NCBI GenBank assembly: GCA_964600075.1
Contig: CAZRIE010000059.1
Location: 1-25,817, forward strand
DNA length: 25,817 nt
Source of the DNA: CAZRIE01 sp964600075
GTDB lineage: Bacteria > Bacteroidota > Bacteroidia > Flavobacteriales > Flavobacteriaceae
Direction: 5' to 3'
A program made the translations under genes and the position numbers. How positions within the stretch are numbered: the first letter of the stretch is position 1; each line of letters starts with the position of its first letter. Below are positions 1 through 8,024 of the stretch, in pieces. The notes below the pieces were generated by a model that was not told the origin of the DNA, made no database searches, and was given only the letters and a program-made list of their open reading frames with translations.

Positions 1-34
1 CCAGAGGTCGCCGGTTCGAACCCGGTCTTCCACC
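1..34 (+). tRNA. tRNA 3' part (probably tRNA-His), cut by window start
   Basis: Only the 3' part is present. Bases 5-9 form a 5-nt variable loop, 10-14 and 22-26 form the T stem around the canonical T loop TTCGAAC (15-21), and 27-33 form the 3' acceptor strand CTTCCAC. Base 34 would be discriminator C73, which is characteristic of histidine tRNAs, and CCAG before the variable loop fits a tRNA-His anticodon stem. CCA is not encoded (34-36 read CCG). The anticodon is outside the window, so the identity is inferred. Confidence 0.8.
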
Positions 35-47
35 CGATAGATTATAA

Positions 48-81
48 AGTCCCATCTTCTTTGATGGGATTTTTGTTTTTT
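48..81 (+). terminator. Rho-independent terminator of the tRNA transcript
   Basis: A 7-bp stem, TCCCATC (50-56) with GATGGGA (63-69), encloses a 6-nt loop and is followed by a T-rich tract (70-81). It lies 16 bp after the tRNA end and would terminate the tRNA transcript. Confidence 0.85.
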
Positions 82-155
82 CGAAACTAGAAAAGCTAAG
101 CTTTGAGGCCTTTGCCGAGGGTAGTCGAGGTAAAATGGGAACTCCATGCGAAAAT

Positions 156-179
156 TGCCCCATCGATTTCGATGGGGCA
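156..179. terminator. GC-rich perfect hairpin, possible bidirectional terminator
   Basis: A perfect 10-bp stem (156-165 with 170-179) closes a 4-nt loop. The plus strand continues GTTTTGTT and the minus strand continues ATTTTCG, so both sides have only a short T-tract. It may back up the neighbouring terminators, but the poor U-tracts leave this uncertain. Confidence 0.4.
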
Positions 180-200
180 GTTTTGTTGGTCAAGTCCGGA

Positions 201-232
201 TAAAAAAACCCTATCTCGTGAGACAGGGTTTC
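201..232 (-). terminator. Terminator downstream of the M28 peptidase gene
   Basis: The imperfect inverted repeat 206-217 with 220-231 has one mismatch (213/224). Read on the minus strand it is followed by a run of seven T (complement of 202-208). It lies 22 bp downstream of the peptidase stop codon and is correctly oriented to end that transcript. Confidence 0.8.
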
Positions 233-253
233 GGAACCTATTAAATCTTTTGA

Positions 254-1822
254 CTATTTCGAGGTCTTATCAACAATTACCCGTTGTTCACGATTTGCTA
301 TTTCCCAGGCGGTATAGAAAATTAATCGTGTTCGGTTTTCTAAAAGATCATAATTGATTTTATCGGGTGTGTCGCCAGGTCGATGGTAATCATCGTGCGT
401 TCCGTTAAAATAGAAAATGATGGGAATATTATTCTTAGCAAAATTATAGTGGTCGCTACGATAGTAGAATCGGTTCGGATCGTTTTCGTCGTTAAACGTA
501 TAATCCAGTTCAATATTTGTATACTTTTCATTAACGGCTTCCGACAGTTGATGTAGATCTGTACTCAATTTATCGGAACCGATCAAATAAATATAATTGC
601 GTTCTCCTTGGCGCTTAGGATCTATACGACCGATCATATCAATATTAAGGTCAGCCACTGTTTTTTCCAGCGGAAAAATAGGCTCAACATCCGTATAATA
701 CCGAGAGCCTAAAAGGCCTTTTTCTTCGCCCGTTACGTGTAAAAAGACAATCGACCTTTTTGGACTATGGCCCGCATCGGCGGCATTTTTAAAGGCCTGC
801 GCTATTTCTAAAAGAGCCACAGTACCCGATCCATCATCATCTGCACCGTTATTGATTTCCCCATCCGCAGTAATGCCGATATGGTCCAAGTGCGAAGAAA
901 TGACCAAATATTCATCGGGTTTCGCGGAGCCTTTCAATATGGCCACCACGTTTTCTGATGCAACACCCTCGTCTTCACTTTGAATAGCTATTTTAATCGG
1001 AATGGATAACGTTTTGGGTTCATGCGCTGTTTCGATGTCAGGCATAAGTATTTTCGCTAAATTGCTATTGATAATCAATGTAAAAAAACTACCGGCCTTG
1101 TCTTGGCACAGTTCCATTTTGCCGCTATCATTATTTTTCATGTAGTCGAACTTACTCTTAAAACGGGGAAAATTACCTTCATCAAAATACAAAACACCTT
1201 TGGCTCCTTTAGCGGTCACCAATTCCACTCGTTTTCCGACAGATTCGGACATGTTGCTCCAAACTGATTTTTCTGTGGTACCCGATAAAATATAATTACC
1301 GTTCTTATCGATAGGTTCTCCCGCTTTGACCAAGACGACTTTACCTACAACATCTAATCCCTTGAAATCAGAATAAGCTTCTGTCTCGATACCATAACCT
1401 GCATATATGATGTTTTCAAAGCCACCTTGCGCTTTTGAAAAAGTAACGAAATCGGTGCCCAATGGAATTTTTTTTCCGTCTATGTTAATGGACCCCTTCG
1501 GTAGTTGGCTCACTTCTAATGGTACCTTTTGAAAATAATCCCCATCCTTTTTTGCGGCAGGAATGCCCATTCTCACATATTGAGCTTTTAGATATTCCAC
1601 TGCTTTTTTCTGGCCCGGTTGGCCAGTTTCCCTTCCTTCATACTCATCTGACGCGTAGGTGTATAAATGCTCTTTTAATTCAGCTTCTGTAATTGTTTCT
1701 CCAAAAGCTTGCGGGTCAATTGCTACAGCAGTCTCGGTAGTTCCGGCTTGATCTGTTACCGTTTTTTGTGAAGAATTACAGGCCATGGCCAATCCGATGA
1801 CCAGAATCGCTAATTTTTTCAT
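254..1822 (-). CDS. M28-family metallopeptidase, lipoprotein
   Basis: A 522-residue exported zinc-dependent exopeptidase (aminopeptidase type). The N-terminus is a short lipoprotein signal with lipobox LAMAC and lipidated Cys15, so it is probably anchored in the cell envelope. A PA-like insert occupies roughly residues 120-260, and the M28 catalytic domain starts near residue 290. The expected two-zinc ligands are visible: His311 in SSHLDH, Asp328 in NNGADDDGSG, the Glu366-Glu367 pair in TGEEKG, Asp395 in NIDMIGR and His480 in DYHRPGDT. The length is normal for PA-containing M28 proteins. It is divergent from the aldose epimerase and ends at its own terminator, so it is probably monocistronic. 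Peptide supply for amino-acid catabolism is plausible, but nothing ties it to the hydroxyproline locus. Substrate unknown. Confidence 0.9.
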   Translation of the reverse strand: MKKLAILVIGLAMACNSSQKTVTDQAGTTETAVAIDPQAFGETITEAELKEHLYTYASDEYEGRETGQPGQKKAVEYLKAQYVRMGIPAAKKDGDYFQKVPLEVSQLPKGSINIDGKKIPLGTDFVTFSKAQGGFENIIYAGYGIETEAYSDFKGLDVVGKVVLVKAGEPIDKNGNYILSGTTEKSVWSNMSESVGKRVELVTAKGAKGVLYFDEGNFPRFKSKFDYMKNNDSGKMELCQDKAGSFFTLIINSNLAKILMPDIETAHEPKTLSIPIKIAIQSEDEGVASENVVAILKGSAKPDEYLVISSHLDHIGITADGEINNGADDDGSGTVALLEIAQAFKNAADAGHSPKRSIVFLHVTGEEKGLLGSRYYTDVEPIFPLEKTVADLNIDMIGRIDPKRQGERNYIYLIGSDKLSTDLHQLSEAVNEKYTNIELDYTFNDENDPNRFYYRSDHYNFAKNNIPIIFYFNGTHDDYHRPGDTPDKINYDLLENRTRLIFYTAWEIANREQRVIVDKTSK

Positions 1823-2084
1823 TAATTCGTATTTAGTCGTTTCAAGGTTTTTAATAGCAAAAGGATAATTTGGTTTTTATTAATACCGTTGCAAAGTTTG
1901 TTCCAAATTTTACAGGTAACTACCGAAAGCTCTTGAATCCTATCATAGGTGGATTCATAATTTCTCAAAAATAAAGAAAACAAATAGAACGGGCTGTTAG
2001 TAGTCTTCAAATATGTTTAGTTACTTTTTGTTTTTTTGGTATCTTAACCGTCACTGAAAAAACACAGATAAATATTCTTAATCT

Positions 2085-3272
2085 ATGAACGTCCTAAAAC
2101 TCCTCTTCATCTGTCTTGTACTTAGTTTTTGTGTGATTTCCTGTAAGCAGGATAAAAAGGAAAAAATAGTTGAGACTGCCAAAGAAATTCCAACCAGCAA
2201 ATTTTCTAAAACCATGGATAGTAAAAATTTTGAATCCTTTGTCGATGGCGATTCGGTACAATTGTATACCCTGGTAAATAAAAATGGTATGGAGGTCACC
2301 ATGACCAATTATGGCCAACGTATCATCACTTTATATGTACCTGATAAAGATGGAAATTTTGAGGATGTCGTGCTAGGCTTCCCAAAGCTTGATGATTATA
2401 TGGCAAAGAAAAATTACTACGGATCAACCATTGGCAGATATGGTAACCGTATTGCTAAAGGCCAGTTTTCCATTGAAGGGAAAATATATGACTTGGCCAC
2501 TAACAATAATGGAAATCATTTGCATGGTGGTGACAAAGGTTTTGAAAGTGTAGTTTGGAATGTAGACAAAGCCACCGAAAATGAAGTCGTATTTAGCCGT
2601 ACTTCGCCTGATATGGAAGAGGGTTATCCAGGGAATTTGAAGGTAAAGATAATGTACACACTAACCGATGATAATGAACTAAAAATCAATTATCAAGCCA
2701 ATACGGATAAGTCAACACATGTTAATTTAACCCATCATTCTTTTTTCAATTTGAAAGGAGAGGGTAACGGTACGATTAACGACCATATTTTGATGTTGAA
2801 TGCGGATAGCTTCACGCCGGTCGATGCGGGGTTGATTCCCACTGGAAAAATTGAAAAAGTTACAGGAACACCTTTTGACTTCACCGAACCAAAACCTATC
2901 GGAGCAGATTTAGAAGTAGCGCATGAACAACTAAAATTAGGAAAGGGCTACGATCACAATTTCGTGTTGAACGAAACTCCTAAAAATTCAGCAGGACTGG
3001 TTTTGGCAGCGAAAGTCATTGAGCCGAAAAGTGGTCGAACCCTCGAGGTATATACCGATGAACCGGGCGTCCAGTTTTATGGCGGCAACTTTTTAGCTGG
3101 GGCGGATATCGGTAAAAGTGGAAAGGCCTATGATTTCAGGAGCTCTTTTTGCTTGGAAACACAACATTTTCCCGATTCGCCAAATCAATCTGACTTTCCA
3201 AGTACACGCTTGAATCCGGGCGACACCTATACCTCTAACTGTACCTATAAATTTGGAGTTGAAGGGAAGTAA
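2085..3272 (+). CDS. galM: Aldose 1-epimerase (galactose mutarotase), lipoprotein
   Basis: This 395-residue enzyme interconverts alpha and beta anomers of aldohexoses such as galactose or glucose. An N-terminal lipoprotein signal ends in lipobox VISC with Cys20, so it is envelope-anchored rather than cytoplasmic; such secreted forms occur in polysaccharide-degrading Bacteroidota (family knowledge). Family motifs are clear: NRIAKGQF near 121-128, HLHGGDKGF (145-153, candidate catalytic His147), THHSFFNLKG (216-225, His217 or His218), a GYDHNFVL segment, and LETQHFPDSPNQ near the C-terminus with candidate catalytic Glu358. ATG at 2085 starts the signal peptide. It is convergent with the AraC gene, with only 19 bp between them and no terminator seen. 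No sugar-utilisation genes adjoin it. Confidence 0.92.
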   Translation: MNVLKLLFICLVLSFCVISCKQDKKEKIVETAKEIPTSKFSKTMDSKNFESFVDGDSVQLYTLVNKNGMEVTMTNYGQRIITLYVPDKDGNFEDVVLGFPKLDDYMAKKNYYGSTIGRYGNRIAKGQFSIEGKIYDLATNNNGNHLHGGDKGFESVVWNVDKATENEVVFSRTSPDMEEGYPGNLKVKIMYTLTDDNELKINYQANTDKSTHVNLTHHSFFNLKGEGNGTINDHILMLNADSFTPVDAGLIPTGKIEKVTGTPFDFTEPKPIGADLEVAHEQLKLGKGYDHNFVLNETPKNSAGLVLAAKVIEPKSGRTLEVYTDEPGVQFYGGNFLAGADIGKSGKAYDFRSSFCLETQHFPDSPNQSDFPSTRLNPGDTYTSNCTYKFGVEGK

Positions 3273-3291
3273 CCAAATTTAACTTCGAATC

Positions 3292-4134
3292 TTAAACCTT
3301 AGCCGGGTAATGTGAAGGAACAACACCTTTTAGCTTCTTGAATTGCCTGTTAAAGTTTGAAATTGACAAAAACCCCGACCTTTCGGAGATTTCTAATATT
3401 GACAATTTGTAATCACTCCTCAGTAAAAGTTGACAGGCATGTTCGATACGAAGTTCTATTAAAAATTGAAAAAAGGTCTTATTCGTGTGCTGCTTAAAAA
3501 ATCGACAGAACGCATTGGGTGTCATATGTACAAGTGCCGAAGCGGTATCTAGATCGATTTCTTTTTGAAAATTGCTAATGGTATAGTCAAAGATACTTTG
3601 CATCCGTTTTCCTTGCGAACTGCCGATCTTTTTTGGGTATAGAAATTGGGTCAGTGTCCGTTTTTCTACAGCACAAAGATTTTTCAACAACTGTAAAAAT
3701 TGGATAAAACGGTCAAGTCTATCCGATTGCGAAATTTGAAATATCAATTTTTTGACTGTCTTTACTTCAGAAAGCACTTGAAAACTTTCTTTGGCCACTT
3801 CGAAGAACGGTTTTATTTCCTCTAAATCTGGCAGTTCAAAAAATGTAGAGCCAAAAGTTTTATCCGTGAAGAATAATGAAAGCATATGAGCATCTTCATT
3901 GGTTTTTTCATTGGTAAAAAGATGAGGACTATGTGGTCCTATAACAAAAAAATCACCTTCTCTGAACTGGTGTACACTGTCACCGACAATCAATTTGCCT
4001 TTTCCGTTTACGATCAAACTTAACTGTATTTCTGCATGTTGGTGCAGTTGATTGTAAAAAAAAGGCGAAATGTCTTCTTGAACAATAAGATTTTCGTGCA
4101 ACGGTTTTGGAATCTGAAAAGGATAGACTTTCAT
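3292..4134 (-). CDS. AraC-family regulator, probably of the hydroxyproline locus
   Basis: A 280-residue regulator with a cupin-like N-terminal sensor half (about 1-120, including HQHAEIQLSL and a following REGDFFVIGPHSPH strand pair) and a C-terminal double helix-turn-helix AraC domain (about 180-280; ISERSGFLSISNFNRQFKK is the recognisable second HTH). It is divergent from the DapA-family gene of the hydroxyproline pathway across a 142-bp intergenic region. That region contains a 15-bp direct repeat with 21-bp periodicity, the usual geometry for an AraC-type dimer, and a minus-strand -7-like box that would drive this gene. Local activation of the catabolic genes and possible autoregulation are inferences from this layout. 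The ligand is probably a hydroxyproline isomer or pathway intermediate, unproven. Confidence 0.88.
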   Translation of the reverse strand: MKVYPFQIPKPLHENLIVQEDISPFFYNQLHQHAEIQLSLIVNGKGKLIVGDSVHQFREGDFFVIGPHSPHLFTNEKTNEDAHMLSLFFTDKTFGSTFFELPDLEEIKPFFEVAKESFQVLSEVKTVKKLIFQISQSDRLDRFIQFLQLLKNLCAVEKRTLTQFLYPKKIGSSQGKRMQSIFDYTISNFQKEIDLDTASALVHMTPNAFCRFFKQHTNKTFFQFLIELRIEHACQLLLRSDYKLSILEISERSGFLSISNFNRQFKKLKGVVPSHYPAKV

Positions 4135-4169
4135 ATGTCAATATTAAGCGAATATGTTTTAGTTTAATT

Positions 4170-4177
4170 CAAAAATA
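4170..4177 (-). promoter_or_regulatory. Candidate -7 box for the AraC-type gene
   Basis: The minus strand reads TATTTTTG, a full match to the Bacteroidota -7 consensus TAnnTTTG, 36 bp upstream of the regulator start. A weak TTG (-33) lies at 4202-4204 on the minus strand, 24 bp away, slightly longer than usual. One direct-repeat half-site (4182-4196) falls between the two elements, and the other overlaps the -33. Confidence 0.45.
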
Positions 4178-4181
4178 ATAG

Positions 4182-4217
4182 AATTACGGTTAATATAGTC
4201 TCAATTTTGGTTAAGAT
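4182..4217 (+). promoter_or_regulatory. Direct-repeat operator, likely AraC-type binding site
   Basis: Two copies of AATTnyGGTTAAkAT lie at 4182-4196 and 4203-4217. They agree at 12 of 15 positions, and the offset is 21 bp, two helical turns. The core GGTTAA is identical. The pair ends 28 bp before the candidate -7 box of the deaminase gene (4246-4253), so it covers about -40 to -75 relative to the predicted start, where AraC-family activators bind. Confidence 0.6.
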
Positions 4218-4245
4218 GTGATCATTCGATTAATCCACCAATTCT

Positions 4246-4253
4246 TAGTTTTG
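4246..4253 (+). promoter_or_regulatory. Candidate -7 box for the hydroxyproline genes
   Basis: TAGTTTTG is a full match to TAnnTTTG, 23 bp before the deaminase start codon. No good -33 TTG is seen at the expected distance, which fits a promoter dependent on an activator bound at 4182-4217. The predicted 5' leader is short and lacks a Shine-Dalgarno sequence. Confidence 0.55.
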
Positions 4254-4276
4254 TAACCTAATTAAATACTACTACT

Positions 4277-5218
4277 ATGCAGTTCGAATGGAAAGGGGTA
4301 ATGCCCGCGGTTACTACAAAATTCACCGATAACGATACGCTCGACCTTAAAATGTTCGGCAAGAATATAAATGCTCAAATAGAAGCTGGTGTACACGGTA
4401 TTGTACTAGGTGGTTCTTTAGGAGAGGCAAGCACCTTGACCGCCGCAGAAAAGAACATTTTGGTCAAGGAAACAGTTGAGATTGCCGATGGAAAGATTCC
4501 GATAGTGATGACCATTGCCGAGCAGGCAACAAAAGTTGCTATTGAAGCGGTACGCGATGCAGAAAAAAACGGTGCTGACGGCCTTATGATACTGCCGCCG
4601 ATGCGCTACAAGTCAACAGATCGTGAAACGGTTGCCTACTTTAAGGAAATAGGGAAAAGTACGGAGCTTCCCATAATGATTTACAACAACCCTGTTGATT
4701 ATAAGATAGAGGTTACGGTAGATATGTTCGCAGAGTTGATGGAGCTGGATAATATTAGGGCGGTCAAAGAATCTACCCGGGATATTATTAATATCGGAAG
4801 GCTGCGAAACCGCTTTGGTGATAGTTTAAAAATCTTGACAGGTGTAGACCCCTTGGCACTTGAAAGCCTTCTAATCGGAGCTGATGGATGGGTCGCAGGT
4901 CTAGTTTGCGCTTTTCCTGCAGAAACCGTGGCCATATACGAACTGGCAAAAGCGGGCTATGCAAAAGAAGCAACTGAAATCTATCGTTGGTTCTTACCTT
5001 TACTAGAACTTGATATTAGTCCACAATTGGTTCAGAACATCAAGTTAGCGGAGGTGGCTACCGGCATTGGAACCGAAAATGTTAGAAAACCAAGACTTCC
5101 GTTGCAAGGCGATGAACGCAAAAGGGTGCTAAAGGTCATCGAGGAAGGGCTAAGAACGCGTCCAACACTCCCAGAATATAAGAACTTAAATTTCTCGGCA
5201 AAGTTTGCATCAATTTAG
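4277..5218 (+). CDS. DapA-family lyase, probable 1-pyrroline-4-hydroxy-2-carboxylate deaminase
   Basis: A 313-residue class I Schiff-base enzyme of the dihydrodipicolinate synthase/N-acetylneuraminate lyase family. The substrate loop GGSLGEAS is at 45-52, the catalytic tyrosine is Tyr136 in MIYNNPVDY, and the Schiff-base lysine is Lys164 in RAVKEST. By sequence alone it could be one of several DapA-like enzymes. Its place with a hydroxyproline epimerase, a D-amino-acid dehydrogenase and a semialdehyde dehydrogenase makes pyrroline-4-hydroxy-2-carboxylate deaminase the best call: deamination and dehydration giving 2-oxoglutarate semialdehyde. It is the first gene after the divergent AraC gene and is followed by a terminator-like hairpin, so it may be made in excess over the downstream genes. 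True dihydrodipicolinate synthase is unlikely in this context. Confidence 0.85.
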   Translation: MQFEWKGVMPAVTTKFTDNDTLDLKMFGKNINAQIEAGVHGIVLGGSLGEASTLTAAEKNILVKETVEIADGKIPIVMTIAEQATKVAIEAVRDAEKNGADGLMILPPMRYKSTDRETVAYFKEIGKSTELPIMIYNNPVDYKIEVTVDMFAELMELDNIRAVKESTRDIINIGRLRNRFGDSLKILTGVDPLALESLLIGADGWVAGLVCAFPAETVAIYELAKAGYAKEATEIYRWFLPLLELDISPQLVQNIKLAEVATGIGTENVRKPRLPLQGDERKRVLKVIEEGLRTRPTLPEYKNLNFSAKFASI

Positions 5219-5258
5219 TTGGCAGCAGCCGAGCACTTAAGAAATTTGATAAATTTCG

Positions 5259-5290
5259 AAAAAGGGAGATGTGTACAATCGCCCTTTTTT
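5259..5290 (+). terminator. Terminator (perhaps leaky) after the deaminase gene
   Basis: AAAGGG (5261-5266) pairs with CCCTTT (5282-5287) and GAT (5268-5270) with ATC (5278-5280), with one internal mismatch. A T-run (5285-5290) is included in and follows the stem. It lies 42 bp after the deaminase stop, inside what would otherwise be one operon. Confidence 0.65.
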
Positions 5291-5329
5291 AGTTTCCATA
5301 TACGCTATTATTTTTCTTTTGTTCGGTTC

Positions 5330-5360
5330 TTGACTTCTACGTGCAAATGTGCTAGCTTTC
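5330..5360 (+). promoter_or_regulatory. Candidate internal promoter of the hydroxyproline locus
   Basis: TTG at 5330-5332 is followed, after 20 bp, by TAGCTTTC at 5353-5360, one mismatch from TAnnTTTG. It lies 34 bp upstream of the dehydrogenase start and downstream of the terminator-like hairpin, so the last three genes may have their own promoter. Confidence 0.5.
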
Positions 5361-5394
5361 ATGGGAATACAATAAACATCAAAATCAGGAAAAA

Positions 5395-6981
5395 ATGATT
5401 ACAGGAAAAAACTATATAGGAAACGATTTATCAGCAAAAGGAGACAATACCTACACTACCTTTGATCCTAAACTGAATATAGCCACGGAGTGGAACTTTC
5501 ACGAGGCCACAAGCGAGGAAATTGATGCTGCGGCAACAAAGGCATATACTGCGTTTCAAGAGTATAAAAGTTTTTCAGGAAGTAAAAAGGCTGAATTTTT
5601 ATTAGCAATTGCCGAAGAAATAGAGGCTATTGGTGACGAACTTATCGATACCTACACCAAAGAATCGGGGCTTCTCGAAGGCCGGGCCAAGGGTGAACGA
5701 GGTCGCACCATGGGGCAACTAAAAGCATTCGCGGCACTTTTAAAAGAGGGTTCTTGGGTTGAAGCTACCATCGATACTGCCCAACCAGAACGTGAACCTT
5801 TTCCGAAAGACGATGTTCGAAAAATGCTGTTTCCCATGGGACCGATAGCGGTCTTTGGCTCCAGTAATTTTCCATTGGCATTTTCGACCGCTGGTGGTGA
5901 TACCGCCAGTGCCCTTGCCGCTGGTTGTCCGGTAATTGTAAAGAGTCACCCCATGCACGCCGGAACGGGGGAATTAGTGTCCTCCGCAATAATTAAGGCT
6001 GCCAAAAGAACTGGAATGCCCAATGGTGTTTTTTCAAATTTAAATAGTAGTGGTATTGAAGTGGGCCAGCAATTGGTATTGCATCCTAAAATAAAGGGAG
6101 TTGGGTTTACAGGAAGTATAAAGGGTGGAACTGCCCTCTATAAATTGGCAAACGATCGTCAAGAACCGATTCCTGTTTTTGCTGAGATGGGTAGTATAAA
6201 TCCTGTTGTGGCATTGCCAGCGGCATTATCGGAAAAAGGTACCGAATGGGCCAAACAGTATGCCGGTTCCATTACTTTGGGCGCAGGACAGTTCTGTACC
6301 AATCCCGGATTGATTTTAGGCGTAAAAAGTACTTCTTTGGATGGATTTATAGACACTCTAGGAACTGAGATCGAAAAGTTGGAACCGACTTGTATGTTGC
6401 ACCCCAACATACATAATAATTTTGAAAAAGGAAAGCAAGAACTCTCCCAACAAGTTGGTACCAATGTCGTTGCCTCATATGAGACCGCTGTCGATCCGAA
6501 CTACGGCCAGCAAAAATTGTTGACCGTCAATGGTGCAGATTTTCTGAAAAACCCCAAATTACATCAAGAAGTATTCGGGCCTTTTTCTATCGTTGTGCAA
6601 TGCACAGACGCCGATGAACTCACCGATGTACTAAATAAATTAGAAGGGCAGTTGACCGGTACAATATTAGGTAGTACCAATGAGATAAGTACTTTTGGCG
6701 AGGTGGTCGATGCCCTGCAGAGTAGGGTAGGCCGTATTATTTTTAATGGGGTACCCACAGGTGTAGAGGTTTGCCCATCAATGCAGCACGGCGGGCCTTT
6801 TCCCGCAAGTACCGATGGTCGTTTTACTTCTGTCGGCACTTCTGCCATAAAACGCTGGGTACGTCCGGTTTCCTACCAAAACTGGCCAAATGAAGCTTTA
6901 CCCGATGCCTTGAAAAATGATAATCCGTTGAACATTATGCGTATAGTCGATAGTGAGCATACTAATACAAAAATCAACTAG
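5395..6981 (+). CDS. 2-oxoglutarate-semialdehyde dehydrogenase (aldehyde dehydrogenase family)
   Basis: A 528-residue NAD(P)-dependent aldehyde dehydrogenase that would oxidise 2-oxoglutarate semialdehyde to 2-oxoglutarate, the last step of hydroxyproline breakdown. The active-site residues are in place: Asn158 in SSNFPLAF, general base Glu264 in VFAEMGSINP and nucleophile Cys301 in GAGQFCTNPG. The cofactor-binding segment includes FTGSIKGG (238-245). The length and the Q-F-C-T-N-P-G and E-M-G-S-I-N-P signatures resemble the long semialdehyde dehydrogenases of hydroxyproline and sugar-acid pathways (family knowledge). ATG 5395 follows an AGGAAAA stretch and an internal promoter. The epimerase starts 20 bp downstream, so the two are probably co-transcribed. 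Related dehydrogenases also serve uronate or arabinose pathways, but the neighbours favour hydroxyproline. Confidence 0.88.
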   Translation: MITGKNYIGNDLSAKGDNTYTTFDPKLNIATEWNFHEATSEEIDAAATKAYTAFQEYKSFSGSKKAEFLLAIAEEIEAIGDELIDTYTKESGLLEGRAKGERGRTMGQLKAFAALLKEGSWVEATIDTAQPEREPFPKDDVRKMLFPMGPIAVFGSSNFPLAFSTAGGDTASALAAGCPVIVKSHPMHAGTGELVSSAIIKAAKRTGMPNGVFSNLNSSGIEVGQQLVLHPKIKGVGFTGSIKGGTALYKLANDRQEPIPVFAEMGSINPVVALPAALSEKGTEWAKQYAGSITLGAGQFCTNPGLILGVKSTSLDGFIDTLGTEIEKLEPTCMLHPNIHNNFEKGKQELSQQVGTNVVASYETAVDPNYGQQKLLTVNGADFLKNPKLHQEVFGPFSIVVQCTDADELTDVLNKLEGQLTGTILGSTNEISTFGEVVDALQSRVGRIIFNGVPTGVEVCPSMQHGGPFPASTDGRFTSVGTSAIKRWVRPVSYQNWPNEALPDALKNDNPLNIMRIVDSEHTNTKIN

Positions 6982-7001
6982 TATTTAACGCTTACTCCTT
7001 T

Positions 7002-8009
7002 ATGGCAAGAACTGTTTTTGACTGTATCGATGCACATACCTGCGGTAATCCGGTAAGGGTAGTTTTAAAAGGAGGGCCTGAACTCATGGGTGACACCATG
7101 AGTGAAAAGCGACAGCATTTCTTGAAGGAATACGATTGGATTCGAAGGGGATTGATGTTCGAACCCCGAGGACACGATATGATGAGCGGTAGCATCTTCT
7201 ACCCCCCCAGTAATCCCGAAAACGATTTTGGAATTCTCTTTATTGAGACCAGTGGATGCCTGCCGATGTGTGGGCATGGAACCATAGGTTCAATTACTAT
7301 TGGTATCGAAGAAGGTTTGTTAGTGCCAAAAACTCCGGGTAAAATTCGGATGGAAGCCCCCGCAGGCCTAGTAGAAATCGAATACCAACGAACCGGAAAT
7401 AAAGTGGATTGGGTAAAACTGACCAACGTAAAATCATATCTGGCGGCTACCGACCTTACCATTGATAGTTCGCATCTTGGAGAACTGGTTTTTGACGTTT
7501 CTTATGGGGGAAATTTTTATGCCATTGTCGATCCACAAACTAATTTTTCGGGAATACAGGATTTTTCAGCCAGCAAGCTGATTCAATTTAGCCAGGAAAT
7601 CCGCGATAAGATAAATTTGAGGTACCCTGATAGATTCATCCATCCCGAAAATGATACCATTCGCGGTGTAAGCCATGTCTTATGGGCGGGAGAAACCATT
7701 TCTCCTCAAGCAACGGCTCGTAATGCCGTTTTTTATGGGAATAAGGCGATTGACCGTTCCCCATGCGGTACGGGCACTTCGGCTAGAATGGCACAGTGGT
7801 ATGCCAAGGGAAAATTAAAGATCGGAGAAGATTTTGTACACGAAAGCTTTATTGGTTCACAATTTATTGGTAGGGTGGAGGAGGAGACTAAACTTAAGGG
7901 AAATCAAGCCATTTATCCCAGTATACAAGGGTGGGCGAAGGTTTATGGCCATAACACTATTACGATAGACGACGATGACCCTTACGCACACGGATTTCAG
8001 GTTATTTAA
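7002..8009 (+). CDS. 4-hydroxyproline 2-epimerase (proline racemase family)
   Basis: A 335-residue PLP-independent racemase-family enzyme, likely converting trans-4-hydroxy-L-proline to cis-4-hydroxy-D-proline. Both catalytic cysteines are present: Cys90 in LPMCGHGTIG and Cys255 in DRSPCGTGTSARMA. Two cysteines separate epimerases from the related trans-3-hydroxyproline dehydratases, in which the first is replaced. The segment GHDMMSGSIFYP (58-69) is also typical of this family. The gene lies between the semialdehyde dehydrogenase (20 bp upstream) and the D-amino-acid dehydrogenase (15 bp downstream), which supports hydroxyproline rather than proline as substrate. Specificity between the two cannot be fixed from motifs alone. 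Confidence 0.92.
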   Translation: MARTVFDCIDAHTCGNPVRVVLKGGPELMGDTMSEKRQHFLKEYDWIRRGLMFEPRGHDMMSGSIFYPPSNPENDFGILFIETSGCLPMCGHGTIGSITIGIEEGLLVPKTPGKIRMEAPAGLVEIEYQRTGNKVDWVKLTNVKSYLAATDLTIDSSHLGELVFDVSYGGNFYAIVDPQTNFSGIQDFSASKLIQFSQEIRDKINLRYPDRFIHPENDTIRGVSHVLWAGETISPQATARNAVFYGNKAIDRSPCGTGTSARMAQWYAKGKLKIGEDFVHESFIGSQFIGRVEEETKLKGNQAIYPSIQGWAKVYGHNTITIDDDDPYAHGFQVI

Positions 8010-8024
8010 AGAAACGAAGAGACA

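Noticed and set aside
103..357. 84-codon plus-strand ORF
   Set aside because: It runs through two terminator hairpins and into the 3' end of the peptidase gene on the other strand; composition is not coding-like.
1822..2010. 62-codon minus-strand ORF upstream of the M28 peptidase gene
   Set aside because: No recognisable domain; it lies in an AT-rich divergent intergenic region and ends at the peptidase start. Probably chance.
5652..6848. Several minus-strand ORFs of 60-100 codons inside the semialdehyde dehydrogenase gene
   Set aside because: Shadow frames of a strongly supported gene; none has a domain or promoter.
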